The notes beneath the pieces were generated by a model. The model did not search any database. It was not told the DNA's origin and saw only the letters and a list, made by a program, of their open reading frames with translations. From Staphylococcus arlettae (GTDB lineage: Bacteria; Bacillota; Bacilli; Staphylococcales; Staphylococcaceae), in assembly GCF_002902345.1 (NCBI RefSeq), contig NZ_PPQB01000022.1, forward strand, positions 140,816 to 204,815: a DNA stretch of 64,000 bases. Reading direction: 5' to 3'. Shown here piece after piece: positions 49,964-62,807 of the stretch; positions within the stretch are counted from its first letter, which is position 1; each line of letters opens with the position of its first letter. A program made the translations under genes and the position numbers.

Positions 49964-50662
49964 GCAAAAACACCTCCATCTTTATTCAGTTATCTAAACG
50001 ATTATATAGATAAATTTTAGTATACGTTTCTGCTAATAAGTCTTGATTTAACTCAATTATTTTCTAGTCATAATTCAAGCAACTACTAAAATATAACAAA
50101 TTCTAATTTATAAAGCAAGCACCAATTTACTCATATAGTGAAGAAATATGAAATTTATTTGACTTTCTTATTATGTAATTGGCGCCAAATCCGAACAATA
50201 TGCCTCCGATTTTACTAGCAATTCAAAAGACGAACATCATTATACATTTTCCATACAATTCATATAAATTATTTCCCAACTCCCCAAAATGCCTTTTTTC
50301 TGTTATAATTAAAAACTTCGCAACTTATCCACTTATACACAGTTTATTTGTTCAAAATTGTGGATAATATTATCTATATTCACAACCCATTCGCAGATTT
50401 ACAAACATATTCACAGTCATTTGACATCTTAACCTGTTAAAACGTATAATTATGTGGATAAGTCAGCTAATTATTGATACATAAAGGGTTGCATTTAGTA
50501 GATTTACCGAAAAATGCTGTGTATAACAATGAAATTAATCTAAGTTATCCACTGATTGTTATTAACTTGTGGATAATTATTAACACCCTGTGATTATAGT
50601 TATTCACATGTGTTATTTTTGTGTATAAGTCAAAAATTTTAGTGAAAGATGGAGTAGTTAAT
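49964..50662. other. oriC: Replication origin oriC, DnaA box cluster upstream of dnaA
   Basis: A non-coding region of about 700 bases between rpmH and dnaA. DnaA boxes seen: TTATCCACT at 50325-50333, TGTGGATAA at 50359-50367, 50453-50461 and 50568-50576 (reverse strand, perfect consensus), TTATCCACT at 50545-50553, and TTATTCACA at 50600-50608. The boxes alternate in orientation, and AT-rich stretches lie between them. This is the first part of a bipartite origin; the second part is between dnaA and dnaN. DnaA boxes near the dnaA promoter also imply autoregulation. Confidence 0.92.
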
Positions 50663-52015
50663 ATGTCAGAACAAGAAATCTGGGAAAAAGTACTTACGCT
50701 AGCTCAAGAAGAAATTAGTGAAGTAAGTTATAAAACTTTTCTAAAAGATACCAAACTTTATTCATTACGAAACAATGAAGCCATAGTAATTACCGATAAT
50801 CCGTTTGTTGCCGATTGGTTGAAAACGCATTATGCTCAAATTATCGAATCCTTATTATATAAAGCTATTGGCCATGAAATTACACCTGTATTTTACTCAG
50901 AGGATCAACTTGAAAATCTCCAAACGCAGAGTGAACCAGAACCAACAAAGGCACTTGATGAATCAAGTACGAATGTAGCTGAAGTGAATGGAGAACAATT
51001 CAATACGCATAATACATTTGATACTTTCGTAATTGGGCCGGGCAATAGATTCCCTCATGCAGCAAGCCTTGCCGTAGCTGAAGCACCAGCCCAAGCTTAT
51101 AATCCACTATTTATTTATGGTGGTGTAGGATTAGGAAAAACGCATCTTATGCATGCTATTGGTCATTATGTGTTAGCCAATAAACCCGACGCCAAAGTCA
51201 TTTATACTTCTAGTGAAAAATTCACGAATGAATTTATTAAATCAATTCGTGATAATAAAGGGGAACAATTCCGAGAGAAATACCGCAGCATCGATATTTT
51301 ATTGATTGATGATATACAATTCATTCAAAATAAAGAACAAACACAAGAAGAGTTTTTCCATACGTTCAATGAATTACATCAAGCTAATAAGCAAATTGTT
51401 ATTTCAAGTGATCGTCCACCGAAGGAAATCGCTAAGTTAGAAGACCGTTTACGTTCACGCTTCGAATGGGGCTTAATCGTTGATATTACGCCTCCTGACT
51501 ATGAAACACGAATGGCAATTTTGCAAAAGAAAATTGAAGAAGAGAATTTAGATATTCCAATCGAAGCTTTAACTTATATTGCGAATCAAATTCAATCAAA
51601 CATTCGTGAATTAGAAGGCGCACTTACGCGTGTGCTTGCATTTTCAAAACTACAAGGGCAGCCTATTACTACTGAACTGACGGCTGCAGCTTTAAAAGAT
51701 ATTATACAAGCACCAAAATCGAAAAAAATTACAATCCAAGATATTCAAAAAGTTGTAGGCGAATATTATAGTGTGCGTATCGAGGACTTTAGTGCGAAGA
51801 AACGTACTAAATCTATCGCATATCCACGTCAAATCGCTATGTATTTATCCAGAGAATTAACGGATTTTTCATTACCAAAAATCGGTGAAGAATTCGGTGG
51901 CCGTGATCATACAACTGTCATTCACGCTCATGAAAAAATTAGTACTGATATAAAAAATGATCCAACATTTAAACAAGAAGTAGAAAACTTAGAAAAAGAA
52001 ATTCGTAATCCTTAA
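50663..52015 (+). CDS. dnaA: Chromosomal replication initiator protein DnaA
   Basis: A 450-residue protein. ATG 50663 ([11 protein letters not shown]) follows GGAG at 8 bases; a GTG at 50621 has no ribosome site. Domain I covers about 1-80, a variable linker to about 110, and the AAA+ domain about 115-330, with Walker [11 protein letters not shown] and Walker [10 protein letters not shown]. The C-terminal DNA-binding domain has [20 protein letters not shown]-like residues ([23 protein letters not shown]). It opens the origin in ATP form. Confidence 0.98.
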   Translation: MSEQEIWEKVLTLAQEEISEVSYKTFLKDTKLYSLRNNEAIVITDNPFVADWLKTHYAQIIESLLYKAIGHEITPVFYSEDQLENLQTQSEPEPTKALDESSTNVAEVNGEQFNTHNTFDTFVIGPGNRFPHAASLAVAEAPAQAYNPLFIYGGVGLGKTHLMHAIGHYVLANKPDAKVIYTSSEKFTNEFIKSIRDNKGEQFREKYRSIDILLIDDIQFIQNKEQTQEEFFHTFNELHQANKQIVISSDRPPKEIAKLEDRLRSRFEWGLIVDITPPDYETRMAILQKKIEEENLDIPIEALTYIANQIQSNIRELEGALTRVLAFSKLQGQPITTELTAAALKDIIQAPKSKKITIQDIQKVVGEYYSVRIEDFSAKKRTKSIAYPRQIAMYLSRELTDFSLPKIGEEFGGRDHTTVIHAHEKISTDIKNDPTFKQEVENLEKEIRNP

Positions 52016-52085
52016 AAAAACTGTGTTATAACAGATTGAAAGTAGTAAATTTGAGGAATAGTACAATGTGGAAAAAATAGTTAAT

Positions 52086-52236
52086 TGTGGATAATGTGTA
52101 AAAGTAATACACACAGTGCACAAGTTATCCACACCATTAAAAACTTGGCAACAGTAGCATTTTCCGTGTTATCCACTAATTCACAGGCCCTACTACTATT
52201 ACTACGGTTTTAAAACATATATAATTTATATATAAA
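52086..52236. other. Origin unwinding region between dnaA and dnaN
   Basis: Three DnaA boxes are visible: TGTGGATAA 52086-52094, TTATCCACA 52125-52133 and TTATCCACT 52169-52177. Then comes TACTACTATTACTAC at 52191-52205, the complement of repeating GAT/AAT units recognised as DnaA-trios, and a very AT-rich segment at 52207-52236 (TTTTAAAACATATATAAT). This arrangement, boxes then trios then AT-rich DNA, is the DNA-unwinding element of Firmicute origins. Confidence 0.85.
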
Positions 52237-52261
52237 CGACTGGAAGGAGTTTAAATTACAG

Positions 52262-53392
52262 ATGGAATTCACAATTAGAAGAGATTATTTTATAAATCAA
52301 TTAAATGACACTTTAAAAGCCATCTCCCCAAGAACAACATTACCTATACTTACAGGTATAAAAATTGATGCTAAAGACAACGAAGTGATACTAACAGGTT
52401 CTGACTCAGAAATATCTATCGAAATCACTATTCCCAAACAAGTAGATGGTGAAGACATAGTTACGATATCTGAAACAGGTTCAGTTGTACTCCCTGGTCG
52501 TTTCTTTGTTGATATAATTAAAAAACTTCCAGGTAAAGAAGTTAAATTATCTACAAATGATCAATTCCAAACACTTATTACATCAGGTCATTCTGAATTT
52601 AATTTGAGTGGTTTAGATTCAGATCAATATCCATTATTACCAGAAGTGTCCCGTGATGATGCAATTCAATTATCGGTAAAAGTATTGAAAAACATTATTG
52701 CGCAAACAAACTTTGCAGTGTCCACCTCAGAAACACGCCCGGTACTTACTGGTGTAAACTGGCTTATACAAGAAAATGAATTAATATGCACAGCAACTGA
52801 CTCACACCGCTTGGCTGTAAGAAAAGTTGGTTTAGAAGATGATTGTGAAAACAAAAATGTCATCATTCCTGGTAAAGCATTATCAGAATTAAATAAGATC
52901 ATGAGTGACAGCGATGAAGATATTGATATTTTCTTTGCGTCTAACCAAGTGTTATTTAAAGTCGGCAATGTCAACTTTATTTCACGTCTATTAGAAGGGC
53001 ATTATCCAGACACATCACGTTTGTTCCCTGAAAACTACGAAATAAAATTAGGCATTAACAACGGTGATTTTTATCATGCTATTGATCGTGCGTCATTATT
53101 AGCACGTGAAGGTGGTAATAACGTTATTAAACTAAGTACGGGTAATGAATTAGTAGAATTATCATCAACATCACCAGAAATTGGTACGGTGAAAGAAGAA
53201 GTAGAAGCAAGTGATGTTGAAGGTGGCAACTTGAAAATATCATTCAACTCAAAATATATGATGGACGCATTAAAAGCCATTGATAATGATGAAGTAGAAG
53301 TCGAATTCTTTGGAACAATGAAACCATTTATTTTAAAACCAAAAGACGATGATTCTGTAACGCAATTAATTTTGCCAATCAGAACATACTAA
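52262..53392 (+). CDS. dnaN: DNA polymerase III beta sliding clamp
   Basis: A 376-residue protein starting at ATG 52262, with AAGGAG upstream. Three clamp domains of about 125 residues each are implied by length. Family residues include MEFTIRRDYFINQLNDTLKAISPRTTLPILTGI and the C-terminal TQLILPIRTY. It encircles DNA and tethers the replicative polymerase. Confidence 0.97.
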   Translation: MEFTIRRDYFINQLNDTLKAISPRTTLPILTGIKIDAKDNEVILTGSDSEISIEITIPKQVDGEDIVTISETGSVVLPGRFFVDIIKKLPGKEVKLSTNDQFQTLITSGHSEFNLSGLDSDQYPLLPEVSRDDAIQLSVKVLKNIIAQTNFAVSTSETRPVLTGVNWLIQENELICTATDSHRLAVRKVGLEDDCENKNVIIPGKALSELNKIMSDSDEDIDIFFASNQVLFKVGNVNFISRLLEGHYPDTSRLFPENYEIKLGINNGDFYHAIDRASLLAREGGNNVIKLSTGNELVELSSTSPEIGTVKEEVEASDVEGGNLKISFNSKYMMDALKAIDNDEVEVEFFGTMKPFILKPKDDDSVTQLILPIRTY

Positions 53393-53927
53393 GAATCTAT
53401 AGCACTGATTTGCACTTCGAAGTTGCGCTTTGAAGTGCTTTTTTTGCGTCTCAAAGCTGCCTAACTTGTGGATAACATTGTGCTCTTAGTTAATGGCTAA
53501 CACACTAAAGTTACAACTGTGATAGCCATATGCATTTTAAAGCTACTCATAAGCTTTATATAAGGAATTAGGAATAAAGTTGGGTTTTCCTCTAGAATTA
53601 GATACAATAAGCAAATAGAGTATTTAAAATGCAATACAGGCTATAATTAATATTGTAGTCACCTTTGAAATAGCATGATACATAACTATTGGGATAATCA
53701 TGTTACTAACAAAGTACATAATTCTACAAAACAAGGTGCTTATTTTTAGTTGTTATAAACCGTATTAAGTAGCAGTCACAGCGTTTGTATTGTGGTGAAA
53801 ATCGCAATTAAATAAGCTATGAAAAAAATTCACTATAAGTAAACGTTTTCACCCTTGTTTTACATGAAATTTTTCGTGAAAAAAGGTATAATAAATAGAT
53901 GACCTATATAGAAATGGAGTGATTGGT
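53393..53927. other. Long spacer between dnaN and yaaA
   Basis: About 535 bases. It begins with a terminator, GCACTTCGAAG / CTTTGAAGTGC with a T-run at 53411-53447, and is then AT-rich without a frame. The last part (around 53870-53900) has GGTATAATAAATAG, a likely -10 for the yaaA-recF-gyrBA operon. I see no DnaA boxes in clusters here. Confidence 0.6.
53411..53447 (+). terminator. Terminator after dnaN
   Basis: GCACTTCGAAG and CTTTGAAGTGC form an 11-bp stem with one mismatch, followed by TTTTTTT, about 20 bases after the dnaN stop. Confidence 0.85.
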
Positions 53928-54161
53928 TTGGTTGAAGAAGTAGTTGTAGATGGCGACATCACATTAGGACAATTTCTAAAGACGGAAGGTATTATCGAAT
54001 CTGGCGGGCAAGCGAAATGGTTCTTAAATGAGTTTGAAGTATTGTTAAACAATACGCGTGAAACACGCCGTGGTAAAAAGTTAAGCCATCGTGACACAAT
54101 TGAGATACCAGAAATACCTGAAGTGGGTTCATTTGTGATTTTGCATCAAGGTGAAGAATGA
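53928..54161 (+). CDS. yaaA: S4-domain RNA-binding protein YaaA
   Basis: A 77-residue protein. TTG 53928 is chosen because GGAGTG lies 6 bases upstream; GTG 53919 is part of that site. It has the S4 motif [32 protein letters not shown] followed by [15 protein letters not shown]. It is predicted to bind structured RNA, perhaps rRNA. Its stop overlaps recF by 4 bases, and the gene occupies its usual place between dnaN and recF. Confidence 0.92.
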   Translation: MVEEVVVDGDITLGQFLKTEGIIESGGQAKWFLNEFEVLLNNTRETRRGKKLSHRDTIEIPEIPEVGSFVILHQGEE

Positions 54162-55273
54162 AACTCAAGACACTCCAATTAGAAAACTATCGTAACTATG
54201 AGGCAATTGCCTTAGATTGTCATCCTGACGTCAATATCCTAATTGGGGAAAATGCACAAGGGAAGACTAATCTTCTCGAATCTATTTATACATTAGCATT
54301 AGCGAAAAGCCATCGCACATCAAACGACAGAGAATTGATTCGTTTTGACCGTGACTATGCTAAAATAGAGGGAGAATTAAGTTACAGATATGGTGAAATG
54401 CCACTTACAATGTATGTCACTAAAAAGGGTAAGCAAGTCAAAATCAATCACTTAGAACAAAGTCGGCTAACGCAATACGTTGGTCATTTAAATGTGGTGT
54501 TATTTGCACCTGAAGATTTAAATATAGTGAAAGGCTCACCTCAAATCAGACGACGCTTTATTGACATGGAACTTGGACAAATATCGGCAGTGTATTTAAA
54601 TGATTTAGCACAGTATCAACGTATCTTAAAACAAAAGAATAATTATTTAAAGCAATTGCAATATGGTCAAAAGACAGATGCCACAATGTTAGAAGTGTTA
54701 AACCAACAATTCGCTGAATATGCGCTTAAAGTTACGATACGGCGTCAACATTTTATCAAAGAATTGGAAACTTTAGCACAACCCATTCATGCAGGTATCA
54801 CTGAAGACCGTGAAGCTTTATCGTTGCGCTATGTTCCCAGTATTAAGCTCTCAGATATTGAGCAGGATGAAGCGGTCCTACTTGAGGAAGTCTTAACAAC
54901 GTTAAATGACAATATGGAACGTGAGAAAGATCGAGGTGTTTGTTTATTCGGTCCACATAGAGATGATTTAGGTTTCGATGTTAATGACATGGATGCACAA
55001 ACTTATGGCTCACAGGGCCAACAACGAACGACGGCATTATCGATTAAGCTTGCCGAAATAGAATTAATGAATATCGAAGTAGGGGAGTATCCCATTTTAC
55101 TTCTGGATGATGTCTTGAGTGAATTAGATGATTCACGACAGACGCATTTATTAAGTACGATTCAACATAAAGTACAGACGTTTGTGACAACAACGTCCGT
55201 AGACGGTATCGATCATGAAATAATGACGAATGCCAAGCTCTATCGTATTAATCAAGGCAAAATTATTAAGTAA
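54158..55273 (+). CDS. recF: DNA replication and repair protein RecF
   Basis: A 371-residue SMC-like ATPase starting at ATG 54158, overlapping yaaA by 4 bases. Walker [14 protein letters not shown] lies near residues 30-42. A signature [17 protein letters not shown] and Walker [13 protein letters not shown] lie near the C-terminus. RecF loads RecA at gaps with RecO and RecR. It is in the normal operon with gyrB 22 bases downstream. Confidence 0.96.
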   Translation: MKLKTLQLENYRNYEAIALDCHPDVNILIGENAQGKTNLLESIYTLALAKSHRTSNDRELIRFDRDYAKIEGELSYRYGEMPLTMYVTKKGKQVKINHLEQSRLTQYVGHLNVVLFAPEDLNIVKGSPQIRRRFIDMELGQISAVYLNDLAQYQRILKQKNNYLKQLQYGQKTDATMLEVLNQQFAEYALKVTIRRQHFIKELETLAQPIHAGITEDREALSLRYVPSIKLSDIEQDEAVLLEEVLTTLNDNMEREKDRGVCLFGPHRDDLGFDVNDMDAQTYGSQGQQRTTALSIKLAEIELMNIEVGEYPILLLDDVLSELDDSRQTHLLSTIQHKVQTFVTTTSVDGIDHEIMTNAKLYRINQGKIIK

Positions 55274-57232
<1,959 letters not shown>

Positions 57233-57267
57233 TTACAATGAACTGAATTTTGAAGGAGGATATCTTG

Positions 57268-59943
57268 ATGGCTGAAGTACCTGAATCAAGAATTAATGAA
57301 CGAAATATAACAAATGAGATGCGAGAATCATTTCTAGATTATGCGATGAGTGTAATTGTTTCACGTGCCTTACCAGATGTTAGAGATGGTTTAAAACCTG
57401 TACATCGACGTATCTTATATGGCTTAAATGAGCAAGGTATGACACCGGATAAGTCATATAAAAAATCTGCACGTATTGTTGGGGATGTTATGGGTAAATA
57501 TCACCCACACGGTGACTCATCTATTTACGAAGCAATGGTAAGAATGGCACAGGATTTCAGCTATCGATATCCATTAGTCGACGGTCAGGGTAACTTTGGT
57601 TCTATGGACGGCGATGGAGCTGCAGCGATGCGTTATACAGAGGCGCGTATGTCTAAAATTACGTTAGAGTTATTACGAGATATCAATAAAGATACGATTG
57701 ATTTTATAGATAACTATGATGGTAATGAAAGAGAACCGGCAGTCTTACCTGCAAGATTCCCTAACTTACTAGTGAACGGTGCGTCTGGTATTGCAGTAGG
57801 TATGGCTACTAATATTCCACCACACAATCTTACAGAAGTGATTAACGGTGTATTAAAAGTAAGTCATAACCCAGATGCTACAATTGCGGAATTAATGGAA
57901 GACATTCAAGGACCAGATTTCCCAACAGGAGCATTAATTATGGGAAAAAGTGGCATACGTCGTGCTTATGAAACAGGTCGTGGTTCCATTCAAATGCGTG
58001 CACGTGCTGAAATAGAAGAACGAGGTGGTGGCCGTCAACGTATCGTGGTCACAGAAGTACCTTACCAAGTGAATAAAGCACGTATGATTGAAAAAATTGC
58101 GGAATTAGCACGTGATAAAAAAATTGACGGCATTACTGATTTACGTGATGAAACAAGTTTACGTACAGGTGTTAGAGTTGTTATTGATATCCGCAAAGAT
58201 GCAAACGCAAGTGTTATTTTAAATAACTTATATAAACAAACACCGCTACAAACATCATTTGGTGTGAATATGATTGCCTTAGTTAATGGTCGTCCAAGAC
58301 TGATTACTTTAAAAGAAGCATTAGTTGAATATTTAGAACATCAAAAAGTGGTCGTACGTCGTCGTACGGAATATAACTTGAAGAAAGCACAAGATCGTGC
58401 GCATATTCTTGAAGGTTTACGTATAGCACTAGATCATATTGATGAGATTATTACAACTATCCGTGAATCTGAAACAGATAAAGTCGCGATGGCAAGCTTG
58501 CAAGAACGCTTTGAATTAAGTGAACGTCAAGCACAAGCGATTTTGGATATGCGTTTAAGACGTTTAACTGGTTTAGAACGTGACAAAATTGAAGATGAGT
58601 ACAATGAGCTTGTTGCTTATATTAAAGAATTACAAGAAATCTTAGCAGATGAAGAAAAGCTCTTACAAATAGTGCGTGATGAATTAATTGATATTCGTGA
58701 GCGCTTTGGTGATGATCGTTTAACGGAAATTCAGTTAGGTGGCTTCGATAATATTGAAGACGAAGATTTAATTCCAGAAGAACAAATTGTCATTACGTTA
58801 AGTCACAACAACTACATTAAACGTTTACCTGCGTCTACATATCGTGCGCAACACCGTGGTGGCCGTGGCGTCCAAGGTATGAATACACTGGAAGAAGACT
58901 TTGTCAGTCAATTGGTAACATTAAGTACACATGATCACGTCCTATTCTTTACGAATAAAGGTCGTGTCTACAAACTTAAAGGTTACGAAGTACCGGAACT
59001 GTCACGTCAGTCTAAAGGTATTCCAGTCGTCAATGCTATCGAATTAGATAATGACGAAAATATTAGTACGATGATTGCTGTGAAAGACTTAGAAAGTGAA
59101 GATGATTTCTTAGTCTTTGCAACGAAAAAAGGTATCGTCAAACGTTCAGCATTAAGTAACTTCTCACACATTAATAAAAACGGTAAAATTGCCATTGGCT
59201 TTAAAAATGACGATGAACTGATTGCAGTCCGTTTAACAGATGGTGAGCAAGATATCTTAATCGGTACAGCACATGCATCATTAATCCGATTCCATGAAAC
59301 ATCTCTACGCCCATTAGGACGTACAGCATCAGGTGTGAAAGGTATCACTTTACGTGAAGGCGACCAAGTTGTTGGCTTAGATGTTGCTGATGATGCCAGT
59401 GATGATGAAGTACTCGTTGTGACTGAAAATGGTTACGGTAAACGTACACCAGTTAATGACTACCGTTTATCTAACCGTGGTGGTAAAGGTATTAAGACAG
59501 CCACTATTACAGAGAAAAATGGTAACATTGTGTGTATCACGACAGTGACAGGTGAAGAAGACTTAATGGTTGTAACAAATTCTGGTGTGATTATCCGTAT
59601 TGATGTACAGGATATTTCACAAAATGGTCGTGCGGCACAAGGTGTACGATTAATTAAATTATCAGACGAACAATTCGTTTCTACAGTAGCAAAAGTCGAC
59701 GAGGAAGACGAAGCGTCTGAAGCAGTAGAAACAGAAGAAGCAACATCAGCTACAGAGACAGGTGATAATTCGGAACAAGTCATTGCTGATGATGCACCAG
59801 GTAACGCTATTCACACTGAAACAGATAGTGATGACAATGCAGAAGCGCCATCAGATGATGAGCCAAAAGCATTACGTCAAGACTTTATGGATCGTGTAAA
59901 TGAAGATATAGATAACGCAGATAATGATGATTCAGAATCTTAA
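57268..59943 (+). CDS. gyrA: DNA gyrase subunit A
   Basis: An 891-residue protein. ATG 57268 ([13 protein letters not shown]) has AAGGAGGA 8 bases upstream. The catalytic Tyr123 lies in [12 protein letters not shown]. The quinolone-resistance region reads [12 protein letters not shown], with Ser84, Ser85 and Glu88 in the wild-type, susceptible state. The C-terminal beta-pinwheel contains the GyrA box [10 protein letters not shown]-like (HRGGRGVQG), and the tail beyond 800 is strongly acidic ([16 protein letters not shown]). Confidence 0.97.
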   Translation: MAEVPESRINERNITNEMRESFLDYAMSVIVSRALPDVRDGLKPVHRRILYGLNEQGMTPDKSYKKSARIVGDVMGKYHPHGDSSIYEAMVRMAQDFSYRYPLVDGQGNFGSMDGDGAAAMRYTEARMSKITLELLRDINKDTIDFIDNYDGNEREPAVLPARFPNLLVNGASGIAVGMATNIPPHNLTEVINGVLKVSHNPDATIAELMEDIQGPDFPTGALIMGKSGIRRAYETGRGSIQMRARAEIEERGGGRQRIVVTEVPYQVNKARMIEKIAELARDKKIDGITDLRDETSLRTGVRVVIDIRKDANASVILNNLYKQTPLQTSFGVNMIALVNGRPRLITLKEALVEYLEHQKVVVRRRTEYNLKKAQDRAHILEGLRIALDHIDEIITTIRESETDKVAMASLQERFELSERQAQAILDMRLRRLTGLERDKIEDEYNELVAYIKELQEILADEEKLLQIVRDELIDIRERFGDDRLTEIQLGGFDNIEDEDLIPEEQIVITLSHNNYIKRLPASTYRAQHRGGRGVQGMNTLEEDFVSQLVTLSTHDHVLFFTNKGRVYKLKGYEVPELSRQSKGIPVVNAIELDNDENISTMIAVKDLESEDDFLVFATKKGIVKRSALSNFSHINKNGKIAIGFKNDDELIAVRLTDGEQDILIGTAHASLIRFHETSLRPLGRTASGVKGITLREGDQVVGLDVADDASDDEVLVVTENGYGKRTPVNDYRLSNRGGKGIKTATITEKNGNIVCITTVTGEEDLMVVTNSGVIIRIDVQDISQNGRAAQGVRLIKLSDEQFVSTVAKVDEEDEASEAVETEEATSATETGDNSEQVIADDAPGNAIHTETDSDDNAEAPSDDEPKALRQDFMDRVNEDIDNADNDDSES

Positions 59944-59967
59944 TCGTTAACTTAATTGATTAATATA

Positions 59968-60006
59968 GCAAACAGACTACACAGTAACGTGTAGTCTGTT
60001 TTTTTG
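59968..60006 (+). terminator. Terminator after gyrA
   Basis: AAACAGACTACAC and GTGTAGTCTGTTT form a perfect 13-bp stem around AGTAAC, followed by TTTTTTG. It closes the gyrBA operon. Confidence 0.92.
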
Positions 60007-60117
60007 TTCTATTATAGTGAGACGGGTTACCCTCTTAAGAATCGTTAATATTACAGTTTATAAAGATTGTGTAAATGTCCGTACACAGAATTTATTTCAT
60101 GTTAAAATAGAAGCGAA

Positions 60118-60139
60118 TTTCGATATCGAAAAACGATAT
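60118..60139. promoter_or_regulatory. Nested palindromic operator of the PadR-chrA operon
   Basis: TTTCGATATCGAAA (60118-60131) is a perfect 14-bp palindrome. It overlaps a second inverted pair ATATCG-aaaaa-CGATAT (60123-60139). Both lie just after a TTAAAAT -10-like element (60101-60110) and about 20 bases before the padR start. They probably bind the PadR protein. Confidence 0.65.
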
Positions 60140-60157
60140 TAGGAAAGGAGTGTTCCA

Positions 60158-60463
60158 ATGGAATCCAAATTAGAACGCCGTATGTTTCTTGGATTTATTT
60201 ATATTCATATTTTACATCATGCGCATGAACATCCTATATATGGGAGTTGGATGATAGAAGAATTAAGAACGCATGGTTATTCAATGAGTGCTGGGACGTT
60301 GTATCCAATGTTACATAATATGGAAGCAGAAGGTTTATTGCACAGTGAGAAAATAGTTGTCGAAGGTAAACAGCGAAAGCAATATACTATTACAGATTAT
60401 GGACGTACTATGTTAAGAAAAAGTCAGCAAAAATTGCAAGAATTAACTCGAGAAGTGTGGTAA
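60158..60463 (+). CDS. PadR-family transcriptional regulator
   Basis: A 101-residue single-domain PadR regulator starting at ATG 60158, with AGGAAAGGAG upstream. Winged-helix residues run YGSWMIEELRTHGYSMSAGTLYPMLHNMEAEGLL, the PadR hallmark, followed by KQRKQYTITDYGRTML. It lacks the long C-terminal helices of full-length PadR. The nested palindrome upstream and the chromate transporter 12 bases downstream imply autoregulated control of chrA. Confidence 0.9.
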   Translation: MESKLERRMFLGFIYIHILHHAHEHPIYGSWMIEELRTHGYSMSAGTLYPMLHNMEAEGLLHSEKIVVEGKQRKQYTITDYGRTMLRKSQQKLQELTREVW

Positions 60464-60475
60464 GGAGGAAAGCAT

Positions 60476-61630
60476 ATGAAATTTTTAGAGATATTGTTAG
60501 TATCACTACGATTGGGCTTAACATCATTCGGTGGCCCAACTGCACATTTAGGTTATTTTTATGATGAATACGTTAAGCGGAGGCAATGGTTGACAGAAAG
60601 CCAGTACACTAATTTAGTGGCACTATGTCAATTCCTACCCGGACCGGCAAGTAGTCAAGTTGGCTTTGGTATCGGGGTGGCTAAAGGAGGTCTATTAGGA
60701 GGCGTCATTTCATTTCTTGGCTTCACTTTACCCTCTGTCATTGTCTTGATGCTGTGTGCGCTATTTTTATTGTCATACAGTGATAATTTAACATGGACGC
60801 ATGGTTTGAAATTGGTAGCTGTTGCCGTTGTGTTAAATGCTATTTTAGGTATGGCTACCAAGCTAGTACCAGACGTCAAAACGAAGTTACTCGCCTTGTT
60901 TACATTAATTATAAGTGTCTTAATAAGTCATTCACTGTCGCAATTAGCCGCATTGATTATTGTAGCTATAGCAGGTCTAGTATTATTTAGAACTCACCAT
61001 AATGCTCAAAAAATGGTGAAAATCTTTAATATACCGAAGAAAGTTGGCGCTAGCGCACTGATTATGTTTTTTATATTATTAATTTGTTTGCCTATTGCGA
61101 ACTATGCGTCGACTTCTCAATGGATAGCGATGATTGATGCTTTTTACCGTTCAGGAGCATTAGTATTTGGTGGAGGTCATGTCGTCTTACCGTTATTAGA
61201 ACAATCCTTTGTGGCGACTGAAATGATTAGTACGACTGATTTCTTAACAGGTTACGCGTTAGCACAAGCAGTGCCTGGACCATTGTTTACTTTTGCATCT
61301 TATATAGGAACAGTGATGTCTGGTGTTACAGGAGGTATTGTTGCAACTATAGCAATCTTTCTACCTGCATTTTTATTATTAGTAGGTGTCTTACCTTTTT
61401 GGGAACATGTTCAGTCTAATCGTTATGCACAAGCTATGTTAAAAGCGGTTAGTGCAGGAGTTGTAGGTATTTTAATTGCAGCACTGTATGATCCCATCAT
61501 AACTTCTACAATTAAGTCTCAACTAGATTTTGTAATTGCTGCAATTCTATTTGTATTATTAGCATATTGCAAAGTGCCGTCATGGTGTATTGTACTCTTA
61601 GGAATAATTGCTGGTGTTATTTTATATTAA
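60476..61630 (+). CDS. chrA: Chromate transporter
   Basis: A 384-residue membrane protein starting at ATG 60476 with GGAGGAAA upstream. It has two related CHR halves. The first contains LGLTSFGGPTAHLGYFYDEYV and CQFLPGPASSQVGFGIG; the second contains FRSGALVFGGGHVVLPLLEQSFV and ALAQAVPGPLFTFASYIG. Two-domain CHR proteins export chromate, or import sulfate, by proton motive force. The PadR gene upstream probably controls it. The pair sits inside the conserved gyrA-nnrD interval, so it was inserted there. Confidence 0.9.
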   Translation: MKFLEILLVSLRLGLTSFGGPTAHLGYFYDEYVKRRQWLTESQYTNLVALCQFLPGPASSQVGFGIGVAKGGLLGGVISFLGFTLPSVIVLMLCALFLLSYSDNLTWTHGLKLVAVAVVLNAILGMATKLVPDVKTKLLALFTLIISVLISHSLSQLAALIIVAIAGLVLFRTHHNAQKMVKIFNIPKKVGASALIMFFILLICLPIANYASTSQWIAMIDAFYRSGALVFGGGHVVLPLLEQSFVATEMISTTDFLTGYALAQAVPGPLFTFASYIGTVMSGVTGGIVATIAIFLPAFLLLVGVLPFWEHVQSNRYAQAMLKAVSAGVVGILIAALYDPIITSTIKSQLDFVIAAILFVLLAYCKVPSWCIVLLGIIAGVILY

Positions 61631-61639
61631 CAACGAGAA

Positions 61640-61690
61640 ACCCCTTGCTTAGCATCTATGTAAGAAGTTAAGCAAGGGGGTAATTTTATT
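61640..61690. terminator. Convergent terminator between chrA and nnrD
   Basis: CCCCTTGCTTA pairs with TAAGCAAGGGG around a 17-base loop, followed by TAATTTTATTG. It overlaps the end of nnrD and serves both strands. Confidence 0.8.
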
Positions 61691-62498
61691 GTTCTAATGT
61701 TTTCATAGCATAAGGTATTTCACTAATTAATTTAGATGGTGGTACTACATACATTGTTTCTGATAATGATTCACCTATATAGCTATGTGTATAAGTCGCA
61801 CTCGTTACTGCATGTTTCATATTATCGAATTGACCTACAAAACTCGTTATCATACCAGCTAAAGTATCACCCATACCACCCGTTGCCATTGCTGGCGTGC
61901 CGATAGGTAGTTTATACTCATTATCTTTAAAATAGATTTCTGTGCCATGCATTTTTAAGACAATCGTACCATTAAGACGGTCTGCCGCTTCACGGTTACG
62001 TTCATAAGTTTGTTCGTCGATAGGTATACCACTTAATCGTTCCCACTCTTTTTGATGTGGTGTAAAGACGACATTACACGTTGGTAAGTCTGGTTTCAAT
62101 TTACTGAAAATTGTTATAGCATCACCATCCACGATTAATTTTTGATGTGGCTGAATATTTTGCAGTAAAAAAGTAATAGCATTATTACCTTTAAAATCAC
62201 AACCTAGACCAGGTCCGATGAGAATACAATCTGTTGCTTCAATCATCTTAGTTAACATTTTTGTATCATTAATATCAATCACCATTGCTTCAGGGCAACG
62301 TGAATGTAATGCTGCATGATTATTTGGATGTGTTGCGACAGTAATAAGGCCACTGCCACTATAAACACAAGCACGTGCAGCTAAAATAATTGCTCCACCT
62401 AAATTGGCATTGCCACCAATTAGCAGAATTTTCCCATAATCGCCTTTATGTGTGTCATCTTCTCGTTTAGGTATGTTTACAGATGCTAATGTTTCCAC
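61686..62498 (-). CDS. nnrD: ADP-dependent NAD(P)H-hydrate dehydratase
   Basis: A 270-residue protein. GTG 62498 is chosen because AAAAGGAGGT ends about 6 bases upstream; the longer frame begins in that ribosome site. Motifs include LIGPGLGCD, GDAITIF and TPAMATGGMGDTLAGMITSF, typical of the ribokinase-like NnrD family. It repairs damaged NAD(P)H hydrates. It occupies the same place between gyrA and hutH in other staphylococci. Confidence 0.93.
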   Translation of the reverse strand: METLASVNIPKREDDTHKGDYGKILLIGGNANLGGAIILAARACVYSGSGLITVATHPNNHAALHSRCPEAMVIDINDTKMLTKMIEATDCILIGPGLGCDFKGNNAITFLLQNIQPHQKLIVDGDAITIFSKLKPDLPTCNVVFTPHQKEWERLSGIPIDEQTYERNREAADRLNGTIVLKMHGTEIYFKDNEYKLPIGTPAMATGGMGDTLAGMITSFVGQFDNMKHAVTSATYTHSYIGESLSETMYVVPPSKLISEIPYAMKTLEQ

Positions 62499-62763
62499 TG
62501 TGAAACCTCCTTTTCTCACTTTATATTTACGCTATATCAATCACACAATATTAAGTGTTTATAAGTGTGTTTGTTAGTAAGAATTTTTTAAATACAATAG
62601 AAAATAATATACCTGCAAAGCAGTTAAGTCAACAGTAAAAATTAGACATTTTTAGTTAAATTTATGGCATGTCAAAATTTTGTACTTTATCCTATTAAAT
62701 TAGTAATTTAATACCATATTACGAGTATTGCAAAAGCTATTGTCCTCCTATAAATGTAAGCGT

Positions 62764-62780
62764 ATACTCTGTGTGAGTAT
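62764..62780. promoter_or_regulatory. Inverted repeat in the hutH promoter region
   Basis: ATACTC-TGTGT-GAGTAT is a perfect 6-bp inverted repeat 28 bases before hutH. It may be an operator for histidine-utilisation control. Confidence 0.4.
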
Positions 62781-62807
62781 CGATGTATTTTGAGAGGAGA
62801 TGGGAAC

